Positions 27,601 through 37,395 of a stretch of DNA of 64,000 nucleotides are shown here, one piece after another. The position numbers and the translations under genes were made by a program. The notes below the pieces were generated by a model. That model did no database searches, was not told the DNA's origin, and saw only the letters and a program-made list of their open reading frames with translations. The first letter of the stretch is position 1, and each line of letters opens with the position of its first letter. The stretch is from Algorimicrobium sediminis (lineage in GTDB: Bacteria > Bacteroidota > Bacteroidia > Flavobacteriales > Flavobacteriaceae): the NCBI RefSeq assembly GCF_042684585.1, contig NZ_JBHULS010000001.1:248001-312000 (forward strand). Reading direction: 5' to 3'.

Positions 27601-28585
27601 TGTTTCGGCTATTTCCGTTTTAGGACCACTTTTAGCTGCGGAAGGTTTTAAGGTAAATTGTGCCTCGTCAAAAGTAAATAAATGGGCACGTTTAACAGAT
27701 ATGGTTTGTCACGTGTTTAAGCATGCTAAATCAACCGACGTGGTTTTAATTGATACCTACAGCACCACAAATTTTTTATATGCCGTAATTATTAGTCAAT
27801 TGTGCCGCATGCTAAACATGCCTTACGTACCTATTTTGCATGGTGGTAAGTTGCCCGCGCGCTTAAGGGACACGCCCCGATTAAGTGGTTTATTATTTAA
27901 GCATGCGCACCAATTGGTGTCGCCATCAAAGTATTTGGAGGCTGCTTTTAACCAATCACAGCTGGCACCTGTTGTTTACATTCCTAATAGTTTAAATATA
28001 GATAATTATCCATTTAAAAAAAGGAACTATGCCACCATTAACCTATTATGGGTACGTTCGTTTTCGTCTATTTATAATCCGCAATTAGCTATTAAATCAT
28101 TAAAGTTACTGAAAGACACAGGGCTTCCATGTCACCTTTGCATGGTGGGCCCAGATACCCAAGACGGGAGTTTGCAGGCCTGCAAACAACTGGCCCAAGA
28201 TATGCAGGTTGAGGTTTCTTTTATGGGAAAATTATCCAAACCTGATTGGATACGGCTATCGTCAGACTACAACATATTCCTTAATACCGCTAATTTCGAT
28301 AATATGCCCGTTAGTGTTCTAGAGGCTATGGCATTGGGACTTCCAGTAATATCTACTTCTGTTGGTGGTATGCCTCATTTAATTACTAATAACAGCACCG
28401 GTTTATTGGTGCCAGCAAATAATCCGGTGGCTATTAAAAATGCCGTTATGTTCTTAAAGGAACACCCCCAGCAAGCTAACACACTAGCTGTTAAGGCAAG
28501 ACAAATGGTAACCAATTTAGACTGGAAGATAGTTAAACATAGTTGGGTTACACTGTTTTCTGAAATTTCTAAAAAAAGAGCTTAA
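27551..28585 (+). CDS. Glycosyltransferase, GT4 family
   Basis: 344 residues. INVLYIGNNLKTQTTNVSAI forms a complete first Rossmann strand and loop, so the ATG at 27551 is probably the true start even though it lies 50 bases inside the polymerase gene. The donor domain has LLWVRSFSSIYNPQLAI and the signature FDNMPVSVLEAMALGLPVIS, followed by GGMPHLITNNSTGLLV. It is the last glycosyltransferase before the initiating sugar-phosphate transferase. Confidence 0.87.
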   Translation: MINVLYIGNNLKTQTTNVSAISVLGPLLAAEGFKVNCASSKVNKWARLTDMVCHVFKHAKSTDVVLIDTYSTTNFLYAVIISQLCRMLNMPYVPILHGGKLPARLRDTPRLSGLLFKHAHQLVSPSKYLEAAFNQSQLAPVVYIPNSLNIDNYPFKKRNYATINLLWVRSFSSIYNPQLAIKSLKLLKDTGLPCHLCMVGPDTQDGSLQACKQLAQDMQVEVSFMGKLSKPDWIRLSSDYNIFLNTANFDNMPVSVLEAMALGLPVISTSVGGMPHLITNNSTGLLVPANNPVAIKNAVMFLKEHPQQANTLAVKARQMVTNLDWKIVKHSWVTLFSEISKKRA

Positions 28586-28734
28586 TACTTGCTTTTGATG
28601 GGTTTTTTTAGTTTTTTTACCAATGGTAAGTTATTGAAAGCCCATTATTATTCCCCCCTCACTATATTTTATTTCAATAATTTCCCTACACTAACTTTAC
28701 CTACAATTAGTAATTTTTTTTATTTAGTGCTTTT

Positions 28735-30126
28735 ATGCCCAAAAATGCCATTCATTTTAACATGTCTGAACGGATTTTTCTGTTGCGATTAACGGACATG
28801 CTTGTGGTTCTTGGTAGCCTCTATTTTGTTGGTAGTTGGTTCCAGTTTAATTACTTTTATATAGCATCCCAACATTGGATTTGGGTGTTTGTCCTTATGG
28901 TTTATCTTGCTGTTTTTGGGACTATTTTTGAACTGTATGATTTAAATAAAGCAAGCCGCGTAGATAAAGTTTTAGGGAACATTGTTTTAACGGTTACTGT
29001 GGTGGTGTTATTTTATTTATTAACCCCTTTCCTAACACCAATATTACCAAATAACCGCTTGCAAATTGTTTACTTCTTCCTAGCTATTTTAGTACCACTA
29101 TTTTTATAGCGACTACTTTTTATATACGTAATTTGTGCACCACGATTTTATAAAAAAGTGCTTATAATTGGCGAGTTAGCAACTATTGAGGCGGTAATTA
29201 AAAATTTTAAGGATGCCGATCCCAATTATCATATTGTAGGTTTTATTAATTGTGAAGACACACCAAAAACTACTGAAACAATTGCCGGTATACCTATTTA
29301 TCCAGGTGGCGCTTTACACCGCGTAATTGTGGACAAAGCCGTATCCGAAATTGTAGTAGCTAGCTATAATGCCGAATCCATCTCTGCTCAAATTTACTAC
29401 GATTTAATGGGGTTGTTGGAGCGAGGCTTTCCAATTAAAGAGTACACACAGGTATTTGAAGATATTACCCACAGAGTTCCTGTCCAATTTGTTGGTAAAG
29501 ATTTTTATAAATACTTTCCATTTAGTCGCAGTAATAGCAATAAATTATACTTGTTTTTTCACCGATTTTTCGATGTGGTTCTCGCTAGTATTGGACTGTT
29601 GTTTGGTATGGCATTAATACCGTTTATATTTCTTGGAAATAGTATTGCCAACAAAGGTTCCTTGTTTTACAGCCAAGAACGAATTGGTAAAAATGGGAAA
29701 ATTTTTCGGATTATAAAGTTTAGAACAATGGTTAAAAATGCAGAGACAGACCGGGCTGTTTGGGCTGTTAAAAATGATGCTAGAATTACACCATTTGGAA
29801 AGTTTTTACGACGCTCGCGGTTGGATGAGGTACCCCAATTTTTAAATATCTTAAAAGGAGATATGAGTTTAATTGGTCCGCGTCCAGAGCGCCCCACATT
29901 TGTTAAGGAATTGGCTTTGGTTATACCCTTCTACGAAACACGACATATTATAAAACCAGGCTTAACAGGGTGGGCACAAGTTAAGGTGCGCTACGGTGGC
30001 ACCATAGAAGCGAGTCTTTTAAAATTACAATACGATCTGTACTATATTAAACACAGAAGTTTCTTTTTGGATATAAACATCTTAATAAAAACCATTGGCA
30101 CCATGGTGTATTTCCGCGGCCAATAA
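28735..30126 (+). pseudogene. WcaJ-like initiating sugar-phosphate transferase, interrupted by an in-frame amber codon
   Basis: A single frame of 463 codons is broken by TAG at 29107-29109 (LVPLFL-stop-RLLFIY); no frameshift is needed. Homologues commonly have Trp at this place as I recall, so TGG to TAG is the simplest change. Upstream are about four membrane segments. Downstream are the CoA_binding_3-like domain (KKVLIIGELATI), a re-entrant helix near FFHRFFDVVLASIG and the intact catalytic domain: KFRTMVKNAE, SRLDEVPQFLNILKGDMS, GPRPERP and HIIKPGLTGWAQV. The enzyme loads the first sugar-phosphate on undecaprenyl phosphate. The second part (GTG at 29158, 322 residues) keeps everything a PglC-like minimal enzyme needs, so residual activity is possible. 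A sequencing error is also possible. Confidence 0.85.
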
Positions 30127-30150
30127 AAAGCGTCAAACGAGTGTGTTACT

Positions 30151-31329
30151 TTAGTCTTTAACTTTTAAATTTATTTTGGAGAAAAACTGAATAAGATATA
30201 CATACCTTACTGCCAAAGCTATTACTAAAGGGAGTAGGGCATAGGCGAAGTTTTGTACACCAACTACCCAATGAAAAACCATAAGCACCAACATAATAAC
30301 TAAAAATTTTAGAAACGGTATAACCCAAGCTTTGGGCCTGTTACGAACCAATTGCCAGGCTAGTAGACCATTTAACGGGAATGCCCATAATAAATTGTAG
30401 TTGTAGGCTGTTGCTTGGTGGTCCGTTCCAAACCATAAAAATAACACCAAAATACCAACAAAAGTTGTGGTTGTTAGCAATAGTATATCCAAGGTTTTTT
30501 GGCGTTTTTGGTTTTTAAAATCGGCGTAAGTAAGCCATAATATAACGATACTTATAAAACCAAAAACTGCATAGGGACTCCACAAAAAACCGGAAGATTT
30601 GGCTTGTGGTTTAGGTGTGTATAAGGTTTCCTTGCTTACCACTAACGCTTTACTCCCCACTTTGGCATTACTAAAAAAAGTATGAATATACTCCGGTAAA
30701 AACATGTAGTTTTCTGGTACAATGGCTTGGTCTATTAAAGAGCCTAATGCAATATCTATTCCTAAACTGCCCCAGGTGTTGGTTGGCACTTTTTCTCTAA
30801 TAAGACTTCGGAAGGTATGCGGCTTTAAAGTGCTGGGTGTGTTAAATATGAGCGAATCTTTTAAAACTATTTTGAGAACATCGCGCATTTTGGTAGCACA
30901 ATTATCGTAAAAAAAGTCGTATTGGTACGCTCTATTTTGTGGTTTATTATTGTTCAGCAGGTAATTAAATAGCGTTTGTTTTTGTTGTGGCGTTAAATTT
31001 AAAACCTGTTCTTCTATACGTCTGTTTTGCCAAGTATAAAATTCTTTAACTTCTTTAAAATTACTTTTTCCAATAGAGTAGTTTAGTTTTCCTAGGGCAA
31101 AATTAAGGTAAAAGCCAGGCTCATTAAAAGGAAAGCGCCCGTAATCGAAAGTAACATCTAAATCGTTTGCCCTATCTTTAATGCGAAAGGCATTATGGCC
31201 AAAGGCATCGTTTAGCGCCGGACCCGGCCCAATGGTTAATACGCTTATTTCAGCTTGTTTGGATAATGTTTGACCCCACATGGTGTGTAAACACAGCATG
31301 GCAATTACTAATAACAAACTATTTTTCAT
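30151..31329 (-). CDS. DUF4105 (Lnb N-terminal-like) envelope protein
   Basis: 392 residues. A signal peptide ends near WGQ (residues 18-20). The N-terminal periplasmic domain has ALNDAFGHNAFRIKD and FFYDNCATKMRD; the His and the Asn-Cys pair recall the catalytic residues of NlpC/P60-like folds. From about residue 245 there are four or five membrane segments (FLWSPYAVFGFISIVILWL and later). DUF4105 is common in Bacteroidota; its activity is not established to my knowledge. It is 9 bases downstream of the PorV/PorQ-like gene on the same strand, so the two are probably one operon. Confidence 0.82.
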   Translation of the reverse strand: MKNSLLLVIAMLCLHTMWGQTLSKQAEISVLTIGPGPALNDAFGHNAFRIKDRANDLDVTFDYGRFPFNEPGFYLNFALGKLNYSIGKSNFKEVKEFYTWQNRRIEEQVLNLTPQQKQTLFNYLLNNNKPQNRAYQYDFFYDNCATKMRDVLKIVLKDSLIFNTPSTLKPHTFRSLIREKVPTNTWGSLGIDIALGSLIDQAIVPENYMFLPEYIHTFFSNAKVGSKALVVSKETLYTPKPQAKSSGFLWSPYAVFGFISIVILWLTYADFKNQKRQKTLDILLLTTTTFVGILVLFLWFGTDHQATAYNYNLLWAFPLNGLLAWQLVRNRPKAWVIPFLKFLVIMLVLMVFHWVVGVQNFAYALLPLVIALAVRYVYLIQFFSKINLKVKD

Positions 31330-31338
31330 AAAAGACTA

Positions 31339-32418
31339 TTATCTAAAAATGCTAAAATCTAATTTTAAAGAAAACACGTTGGAGTATAGGGCCACAGATT
31401 GGTCGCCAATATCGGTAAAGGCGTAATCTACCTGAATGCCTTTGTATTTAAAACCTACTCCTAAACTGGGTTGAAAGGACACCCGCTCGGTATTATCTAT
31501 TTGTAATTCATTTTGAAAATTTCCGACACCAGTTCTCAAAAACACCATATCTAAATACCCAAACTCAAACCCTACAGATGGCGTAACGCTGGCAAATGAG
31601 GTTGAAATAATATCGTTATTTTGCTCGAAGCGCACATGTAAATCTACAGCAGCTAACAAGGAATAATCGTAACGGAAAATAAATTTTTTAGATACCCCTA
31701 CCTGTAATTTAGGGATGGTAATTTCGGTGGTTTCGGGTAACTCTTGATTTTCACCCTCAATGGCATTTTGTATTTCGGCAAATTTTTCTTCATCTATAGC
31801 CCAGGCATTAAAGGTGGTGGTGATATCGCGGGCCATAATACCAAATTTCCAATTATTTTTGGTTTCAAACTGTATGGCAGCATCCAAACCAAAGCCCCAC
31901 GAGGAGGCAAAATCACCAATAATGCGTCTAATTACTTTAGCACTTACGCCATAGTTTAAGCCGTCTAAAGGTAGGTTTCTAGCATAAGAGAAGGTAACAC
32001 CGTAATCGGCCGTAGAGAACAGGCTAATTCGGTCGTAGTTAATGTTTCCTTCTTCATCTATTAATTGGGTAGTGTTTAAAATATCGTCTACAGCAAACCT
32101 AATAACCGAAACGCCTATAGCCGAACGTTCATCCAGAGGCATAGCAAATGCAAGATAATCGTAGTTAGCAATATTGGCAAAATAGCTGGAATGCATAAGC
32201 GCGAGCTGTTTGTCCGCTACATGAACAAGTCCAGCAGGATTCCAATAACCAGAATTAACATCGGCCGAATGTGCCACCACAGCATTGCTCATACCCATGG
32301 CAGCGGCGTCTACACCAATATTCATGAATTCGTTTGAGTATTTTCGGACAGTCTGACTAACAACGGAGGCAGCTACCAAAAAAACCAAGGTTGTGGTTAA
32401 TAATGCTTTCAAATACAA
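31339..32418 (-). CDS. PorV/PorQ-family outer-membrane protein
   Basis: 359 residues. A signal peptide (VFLVAASVVSQ) is followed by FMNIGVDAAAMGMSNAVVA and VNSGYWNPAGL, the start typical of PorV/PorQ proteins, which are FadL-like 14-strand barrels. Alternating beta strands continue to the C-terminal aromatic residue (LDFSIFR). PorV and PorQ act with the type IX secretion system, PorV as a shuttle for C-terminal-domain cargo. Which member this is cannot be told by eye. It is the first gene of a two-gene minus-strand unit. Confidence 0.82.
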   Translation of the reverse strand: MYLKALLTTTLVFLVAASVVSQTVRKYSNEFMNIGVDAAAMGMSNAVVAHSADVNSGYWNPAGLVHVADKQLALMHSSYFANIANYDYLAFAMPLDERSAIGVSVIRFAVDDILNTTQLIDEEGNINYDRISLFSTADYGVTFSYARNLPLDGLNYGVSAKVIRRIIGDFASSWGFGLDAAIQFETKNNWKFGIMARDITTTFNAWAIDEEKFAEIQNAIEGENQELPETTEITIPKLQVGVSKKFIFRYDYSLLAAVDLHVRFEQNNDIISTSFASVTPSVGFEFGYLDMVFLRTGVGNFQNELQIDNTERVSFQPSLGVGFKYKGIQVDYAFTDIGDQSVALYSNVFSLKLDFSIFR

Positions 32419-32766
32419 TTCTTTTTTGCAAAGATGCTACAATTTTTCAATATATTAAACTTCAAATTGAACGAGATATTGCCTGTTTTCTTGTTTTAGC
32501 CGTAATTTGTTTGCTATTTTTACCATAAATTATGATTACGGAAACATGTTTATGTTAACTGTTTGTACCAGTGGTACCCCTACTTTTTTTTTGAAGGATT
32601 AGGTGTTCACCTTACGGCCAATCTGGTAACGGGTAAAGCAGGTAAGCGTGAGGTTTGTGAAGGCACAATAGGTTTTTACGTGAGTCGCAAAACTAGGATT
32701 GGAAGGTTGGCCAAACCTGAAAATTTTATTTACGGGAAGTTATATTTAGGAAACAAATTATTTTTT
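32419..32766. other. Divergent intergenic region, porV-like / pssA
   Basis: 348 bases. An open frame continues upstream of the pssA ATG (from about 32563), but its residues do not resemble the family and the stretch looks non-coding. The region should hold promoters for both directions. I see no RNA gene or repeat. Confidence 0.4.
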
Positions 32767-33525
32767 ATGAAGCAACACATACCAAATTTTATAACGCTAC
32801 TTAATTTATTAAGTGGCTCTGTGGCGGTTATTTTAGCGGTAAATAACCAGTTTGTTACAGCAGCAATTTTTGTTTTTTTAGGTATATTTTTTGATTTTTT
32901 TGACGGTTTTTTTGCGCGTAAACTCAACGTGCAAGGGGATTTAGGCTTGCAACTAGACTCGTTGGCAGATATGGTTACAAGTGGTTTAGTACCCGGTATA
33001 GTTATGTTTAAACTAATACACATGGCAACAGGTACTGCTGGCGCAGAATTTACAAGTGTAGCAGACTGGAACGCGCAAACTGTTATAGATGGCTTGCATT
33101 ACGCCCCATTGGCTTATCTCGGGTTTTTAATTACCCTATCGTCTGCATACAGATTGGCTAAATTTAATATTGACGATGAGCAACAAAGTTATTTTAAAGG
33201 ACTTCCTACTCCTGCAAATGCCATATTTGTGTTGTCCCTACCACTTATTATGAGCTTTCAAGATAATGATAGTTTAAATGCTATTATTTTAAATCCTTGG
33301 TTTTTAATTATCATGACATTGTTAAGCACTTACACGCTAAACGCGCCTATTAAATTATTTGCTTTAAAGTTTAAGACATGGGATTTTAAGTCGAATATAA
33401 CCCGCTATTTGTTCTTAATACTTACAGTTGTTTTGCTTGTGGTACTGCAATTTGCAGCAATTCCTGCAATTATATTACTATACGTATTTATGTCGCTTTT
33501 AACGGCCAAAAATATCCATACCTAA
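32767..33525 (+). CDS. pssA: CDP-diacylglycerol-serine O-phosphatidyltransferase
   Basis: 252 residues from ATG 32767 (MKQHIPNFITLLNLLSGS), the usual start in the family; a longer frame to 32563 is rejected. The CDP-alcohol phosphotransferase signature is complete: DGFFAR, eight residues, G, LQL, D, SLA, D (about residues 41-61). Several membrane segments follow. It makes phosphatidylserine from CDP-diacylglycerol and serine in the inner membrane, the step before phosphatidylethanolamine. It is 14 bases before a DUF808 gene. Confidence 0.92.
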   Translation: MKQHIPNFITLLNLLSGSVAVILAVNNQFVTAAIFVFLGIFFDFFDGFFARKLNVQGDLGLQLDSLADMVTSGLVPGIVMFKLIHMATGTAGAEFTSVADWNAQTVIDGLHYAPLAYLGFLITLSSAYRLAKFNIDDEQQSYFKGLPTPANAIFVLSLPLIMSFQDNDSLNAIILNPWFLIIMTLLSTYTLNAPIKLFALKFKTWDFKSNITRYLFLILTVVLLVVLQFAAIPAIILLYVFMSLLTAKNIHT

Positions 33526-33539
33526 TTTTATAATATTTT

Positions 33540-34418
33540 ATGGCCTCTGGTTTTTTTGCTCTGTTGGATGATGTTGCTGCGTTAATGGACGATGTGGCGG
33601 TTTTAAGTAAAGTTACTACTAAAAAAACGGCTGGTATTTTAGGCGATGATTTAGCTGTAAACGCCGAAAAAGCTTCAGGTTTTACAGCGTCCAGAGAATT
33701 GCCAGTATTGTGGGCCATTACAAAAGGGTCGTTTTTAAATAAACTTATAATTTTACCCATAGCCTTTTTATTAAGTGCGTTTTTACCCAAAGTTATTACT
33801 ATTATTTTGGTTTTGGGTGGTATTTATTTAGCTTACGAAGGCGCAGAGAAGGTATATGCCTACCTATGGCCGCACACTAAAAAACACCAAAAACAGACGA
33901 AAAAAACACAGCACATTTCTAATACAGAAGTTGTGGAGCAGGAGCAAGCCAAAATTAAATCGGCTATTGTAACAGATTTTATCTTATCTGTGGAAATTGT
34001 AATTATTGCACTAGGTACGGTTTTAAATGAGGTATTGTTAGTTCAAATTATGGTTGTATCTGTGGTGGCTATTATTGCTACGGTGGGGGTTTATGGCGTG
34101 GTGGCGGTTATTGTAAGGATGGACGATTTTGGATTAAAACTAGTTAAAACAAGTGCAGGGCGTGGTTTTCGTTTTAAAATAGGTGGCGCATTGGTAACAG
34201 CCTTACCTTATGTTATAAAAGCCTTATCCGTTATCGGAACGCTAGCTTTGTTATTGGTTTCTGGTGGTATTTTTGTCCATAATATTCCAGAATTACATGC
34301 CGTAATGGTTGCTTGGCCAGCACTTGTTAAGGAATTTGTAGTGGGGTTGATTGTTGGTTTGGTAGCTGTAATGTTATGGAATGTAAGCGCTTGGTTGATA
34401 GAGAAAATTGGTAACTAG
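33540..34418 (+). CDS. DUF808 family membrane protein (YedI-like)
   Basis: 292 residues. The opening FFALLDDVAALMDDVAVLSK and TKKTAGILGDDLAVNAEKAS are diagnostic of DUF808. About six membrane segments follow, including LIILPIAFLLSAFLPKVITI and the last one near SAWLIEKIG. The molecular role of the family is not known. It shares a likely transcript with pssA (14-base spacing). Its stop overlaps a 15-base palindrome (34415-34429). Confidence 0.9.
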   Translation: MASGFFALLDDVAALMDDVAVLSKVTTKKTAGILGDDLAVNAEKASGFTASRELPVLWAITKGSFLNKLIILPIAFLLSAFLPKVITIILVLGGIYLAYEGAEKVYAYLWPHTKKHQKQTKKTQHISNTEVVEQEQAKIKSAIVTDFILSVEIVIIALGTVLNEVLLVQIMVVSVVAIIATVGVYGVVAVIVRMDDFGLKLVKTSAGRGFRFKIGGALVTALPYVIKALSVIGTLALLLVSGGIFVHNIPELHAVMVAWPALVKEFVVGLIVGLVAVMLWNVSAWLIEKIGN

Positions 34419-34540
34419 TATCATACTAGCCCGTAGGTTTTAGTATAATCCAGCAATTATCTTGTTGTAAATAAATTAGCTGTTTACAGTGCTAAAAGAG
34501 CGTCTGTGGTAATTTTTTTTAATATTTTTAGGGGTTGGCT

Positions 34541-35281
34541 TTAGTCTCTAATTTTCTTTCTACGCAATTCAAAATTTTGTCCCAAATACACTTTTCTAAC
34601 CATTTCGTCGTTGGCTAATTCTTCGGGTTCTCCTGCTTTTAAAATGCTACCTTCAAACATTAGGTATGTCCTGTCTGTAATGGCCAGTGTTTCTTGAACA
34701 TTATGGTCGGTAATTAGGATGCCAATATTTTTTTTCGTGAGCTGCGCCACAATACGTTGAATGTCTTCAACGGCCACAGGATCCACACCCGCAAAGGGTT
34801 CGTCTAACAGAATAAAATTTGGATCGGTGGCTAGGGCACGTGCAATTTCGGTTCGGCGCCTTTCGCCACCAGACAATAAATCGCCTCGGTTTTTTCGGAT
34901 GTGACCTAAACTAAATTCATCAATTAGGGATTCCATTTTGTGAAGCTGTTCTTTCTTACTTAATTTGGTAAGTTGTAACACGCTTAAAATGTTGTCCTCA
35001 ATACTCAATTTTCGAAACACAGAAGCCTCCTGTGCTAAATAGCCAATACCATTTTGCGCCCTTTTGTACATGGGGAAGTTGGTAATATTGGTTTGGTCTA
35101 AAAATATATTGCCACCATTGGGTTTTATAAGACCTACAATCATATAAAAAGAAGTCGTTTTTCCGGCGCCATTAGGGCCTAAAAGTCCTACAATTTCACC
35201 TTGGTTTACTTCTAACGACACATCTTTAACAACCTTTCGGCCGTTGTAAGATTTCATTAAATGTTCTGCTCTTAATTTCAT
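34541..35281 (-). CDS. lptB: LPS export ABC transporter ATPase
   Basis: 246 residues. Walker A GPNGAGKTTSF (about residues 35-45), signature LSGGERRRTEIARAL and Walker B FILLDEPFAGVDP are all intact, with ITDHNV as the H-loop. The ERRRTEIARAL and FAGVDP forms are those of LptB, which powers the LptFG complex lifting lipopolysaccharide from the inner membrane. It lies downstream of tatC and the arabinose-5-phosphate isomerase gene, which makes the precursor of Kdo, so two of the three genes serve LPS. Confidence 0.93.
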   Translation of the reverse strand: MKLRAEHLMKSYNGRKVVKDVSLEVNQGEIVGLLGPNGAGKTTSFYMIVGLIKPNGGNIFLDQTNITNFPMYKRAQNGIGYLAQEASVFRKLSIEDNILSVLQLTKLSKKEQLHKMESLIDEFSLGHIRKNRGDLLSGGERRRTEIARALATDPNFILLDEPFAGVDPVAVEDIQRIVAQLTKKNIGILITDHNVQETLAITDRTYLMFEGSILKAGEPEELANDEMVRKVYLGQNFELRRKKIRD

Positions 35282-35388
35282 ATGCTCTGCTCTTGCTGCT
35301 AAAATAGTAAAATAGTAGTATTACCGTTATTATAGCACTTACTTTAATTTAAGTTTAACGGCTATTTGTTACCGTTTTTTTGTAACAT

Positions 35389-36225
35389 TTAGGCTCTTCT
35401 TTTTAAATCTTTTTTTGCCTGCCGCTCCTGATTTCTTACCACAATTTTAGATATGTAGATACTTATTTGGTACAAAATTAGAATAGGAATGGCAACAATT
35501 ACCTGACTTGCAATATCTGGTGGGGTAATAATAGCCGAAATTATTAAAACAATTACCAACGCAAATTTCCTATACTTTTTAAGAATTTGCGGTGTAACCA
35601 AACCAATTTTGGTTAAAAAGTAAATAATTATGGGTAATTCGAAAACCAAACCAGAGGCCAATGAAGAGGATCGGACCAAGGCTATATACGAACTCAAATC
35701 AATTTCGTTTGAAATTTGGCTACTTACGGTATAGGTACCTAGAAAGTTTATAGATAACGGGGTTACAATGTAGTAACCAAATAAAACACCAATAAAAAAT
35801 AGTACCGATGACACTACAATAAAACCACGCGAGTATTTACGTTCGTTTGGCTGTAACCCAGGACTTATAAAGCGCCACAGTTGGTAAATTACGTAAGGGA
35901 AGGCCAATATAAAACCCGAGTAAATAGAAGTCCAGATGTGTGCCGAAAATTGGCCAGCCATGGTACGGTTTTGAATGCGAAATGGAAACTCGTCCAAACA
36001 AAAGGTTGTTTCTACGCCTATAAGTTGCGACATTTGGCATAACCATTGGTAAGTAGGGAAATCCATGCGCTTTGGTCCAAAAATAATGCGGTCGAAAATA
36101 AAATCTGAAAAAATAAAAGCAACCGAACCGGCCACAAGAATTCCTAAAGTAGCTCTAATTAAATGCCAACGAAGGTCCTCTAGATGGTCCAAGAAGGACA
36201 TGTCGTTAATGTTCTTTTTAGCCAT
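35389..36225 (-). CDS. tatC: Sec-independent protein translocase TatC
   Basis: 278 residues with six hydrophobic segments. The N-terminus MSFLDHLEDLRWHLIR is the conserved TatC entry (the FxxHLxELRxR pattern binding the twin-arginine signal), and GFILAFPYVIYQLWRFISPGL is the diagnostic loop and helix. TatC recognises twin-arginine signal peptides and forms the export channel with TatA. Its ATG overlaps the upstream isomerase stop by one base, indicating coupling. 107 bases separate it from lptB. Confidence 0.95.
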   Translation of the reverse strand: MAKKNINDMSFLDHLEDLRWHLIRATLGILVAGSVAFIFSDFIFDRIIFGPKRMDFPTYQWLCQMSQLIGVETTFCLDEFPFRIQNRTMAGQFSAHIWTSIYSGFILAFPYVIYQLWRFISPGLQPNERKYSRGFIVVSSVLFFIGVLFGYYIVTPLSINFLGTYTVSSQISNEIDLSSYIALVRSSSLASGLVFELPIIIYFLTKIGLVTPQILKKYRKFALVIVLIISAIITPPDIASQVIVAIPILILYQISIYISKIVVRNQERQAKKDLKRRA

Positions 36226-37190
36226 TACAAAATACCTTCTTTAATTAAATCGTGTATGTGAACAATGCCAGCATAAGCACCGTTTTTTTCAACTAATAAT
36301 TGTGATATACCATTGGTTTCCATAAGCTCTTTAGCATGAACTGCCATGGCATTAGCATCTACACGTTTCGGGTTGGGGCTCATGATATCTTTGGCTGTTA
36401 GGTGACTAAAATCATTGCTTTTTGTTAGCATGCGTCTTAAATCGCCATCGGTAATAATACCCACTATTTTTTGGTTGTCTACAACCGCAGTAACACCCAA
36501 CATTTTTTCAGATATTTCAATAATCACATTTTTAATATTGGTATCGGAGGTAATTTGTGGTTTTTGGTTGGCGTCGCTAATATCGCTAACCCGCAAATAC
36601 AGTTTTTTTCCTAAAGCACCACCAGGGTGGTATTTGGCAAAATCGCTGCTAGTAAAACCACGTAATTTAAGCAAACAAACAGCTAGCGCATCACCCATAA
36701 CTAGTTGCGCTGTAGTACTTGTGGTTGGAGCCAAATTGTTTGGGCAAGCTTCTTTTTCTACAAACGTATTCAGCACAAAGTCGGCATTTTTAGCTAAAAA
36801 CGAATCGGGATTACCAGTTATGGCAATCATATGGTTTTTAGCTCGTTTTATAAACGGTACCAATACCTTTATTTCGGGCGTATTACCACTTTTAGAAATA
36901 CAAATTACCACATCGTCCTCTAGAATTAGTCCTAAATCGCCATGAATAGCATCTGCTGCATGCATAAAAACAGCTGGTGTTCCGGTTGAATTTAAAGTAG
37001 CTACTATCTTGGTTGCTATAATAGCACTTTTCCCAATACCTGTAATAATTACGCGGCCCTTGGACTCAAATATGCAGGAAACAGCGTCAGAAAAGTCGGC
37101 GTTAAGTAAAGAAGCTAAATTGGCTATAGCCTGACTCTCTAGGTTAATGGTCTGAATAGCAGTATTTAAGATTGTATTGTTGGTTTTCAA
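36225..37190 (-). CDS. kdsD: D-arabinose-5-phosphate isomerase (KdsD/KpsF)
   Basis: 321 residues. The SIS domain (residues about 30-185) includes VIITGIGKSAIIATKI, FMHAADAIHGDLGLI and ISKSGNTPE. Two CBS domains follow from about residue 200 (DVIIEISE-like and VVDNQKIVGIITDGDLRRML, then the final pair ending in IVHIHDLIKEGIL). This is the KpsF/GutQ/KdsD layout. It converts ribulose-5-phosphate to arabinose-5-phosphate, the first Kdo precursor. It heads the minus-strand unit with tatC and lptB and is divergent from recQ. Confidence 0.92.
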   Translation of the reverse strand: MKTNNTILNTAIQTINLESQAIANLASLLNADFSDAVSCIFESKGRVIITGIGKSAIIATKIVATLNSTGTPAVFMHAADAIHGDLGLILEDDVVICISKSGNTPEIKVLVPFIKRAKNHMIAITGNPDSFLAKNADFVLNTFVEKEACPNNLAPTTSTTAQLVMGDALAVCLLKLRGFTSSDFAKYHPGGALGKKLYLRVSDISDANQKPQITSDTNIKNVIIEISEKMLGVTAVVDNQKIVGIITDGDLRRMLTKSNDFSHLTAKDIMSPNPKRVDANAMAVHAKELMETNGISQLLVEKNGAYAGIVHIHDLIKEGIL

Positions 37191-37395
37191 AATTTATTAT
37201 TTTTTTGGGTTGATGCTTTTAAAGAATTTATTATCTTTAAAGTTATGCAATCTAAATAATTAAAAGGTCTGTTTTGAATGCTACAAAGCTAACAAAATAA
37301 TTATTAGAGTTCTGTAAATGCACCCGTATTTAATTAATAGCAATTTATATACAGTGTGTTTAAAAATGAGGGAAAATAACATATAAATTTAATAC

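Noticed and set aside
28589..28792. A 67-residue hydrophobic ORF between a GT4 gene and the initiating transferase
   Set aside because: It overlaps the start of the transferase in another frame, is Phe/Leu-rich because of T-rich DNA, and resembles no family.
9213..29109. Amber suppression as an explanation for the TAG codons at 9213 and 29107
   Set aside because: The sulfotransferase also has several frameshifts, so decay explains it; other genes in the window show no in-frame TAG.
32563..32766. Upstream extension of pssA to an earlier start
   Set aside because: The additional 68 residues do not resemble the family, and MKQHIPNFITLLNLL is the normal start.
34415..34429. Palindrome CTAGTAT-C-ATACTAG at the end of the DUF808 gene
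   Set aside because: A one-base spacer makes a poor RNA hairpin, there is no T-tract, and its position over the stop codon gives no evident regulatory role.
36415..36945. A 176-residue ORF antisense to the arabinose-5-phosphate isomerase gene
   Set aside because: It is a shadow of a well-supported gene with no recognisable motifs.
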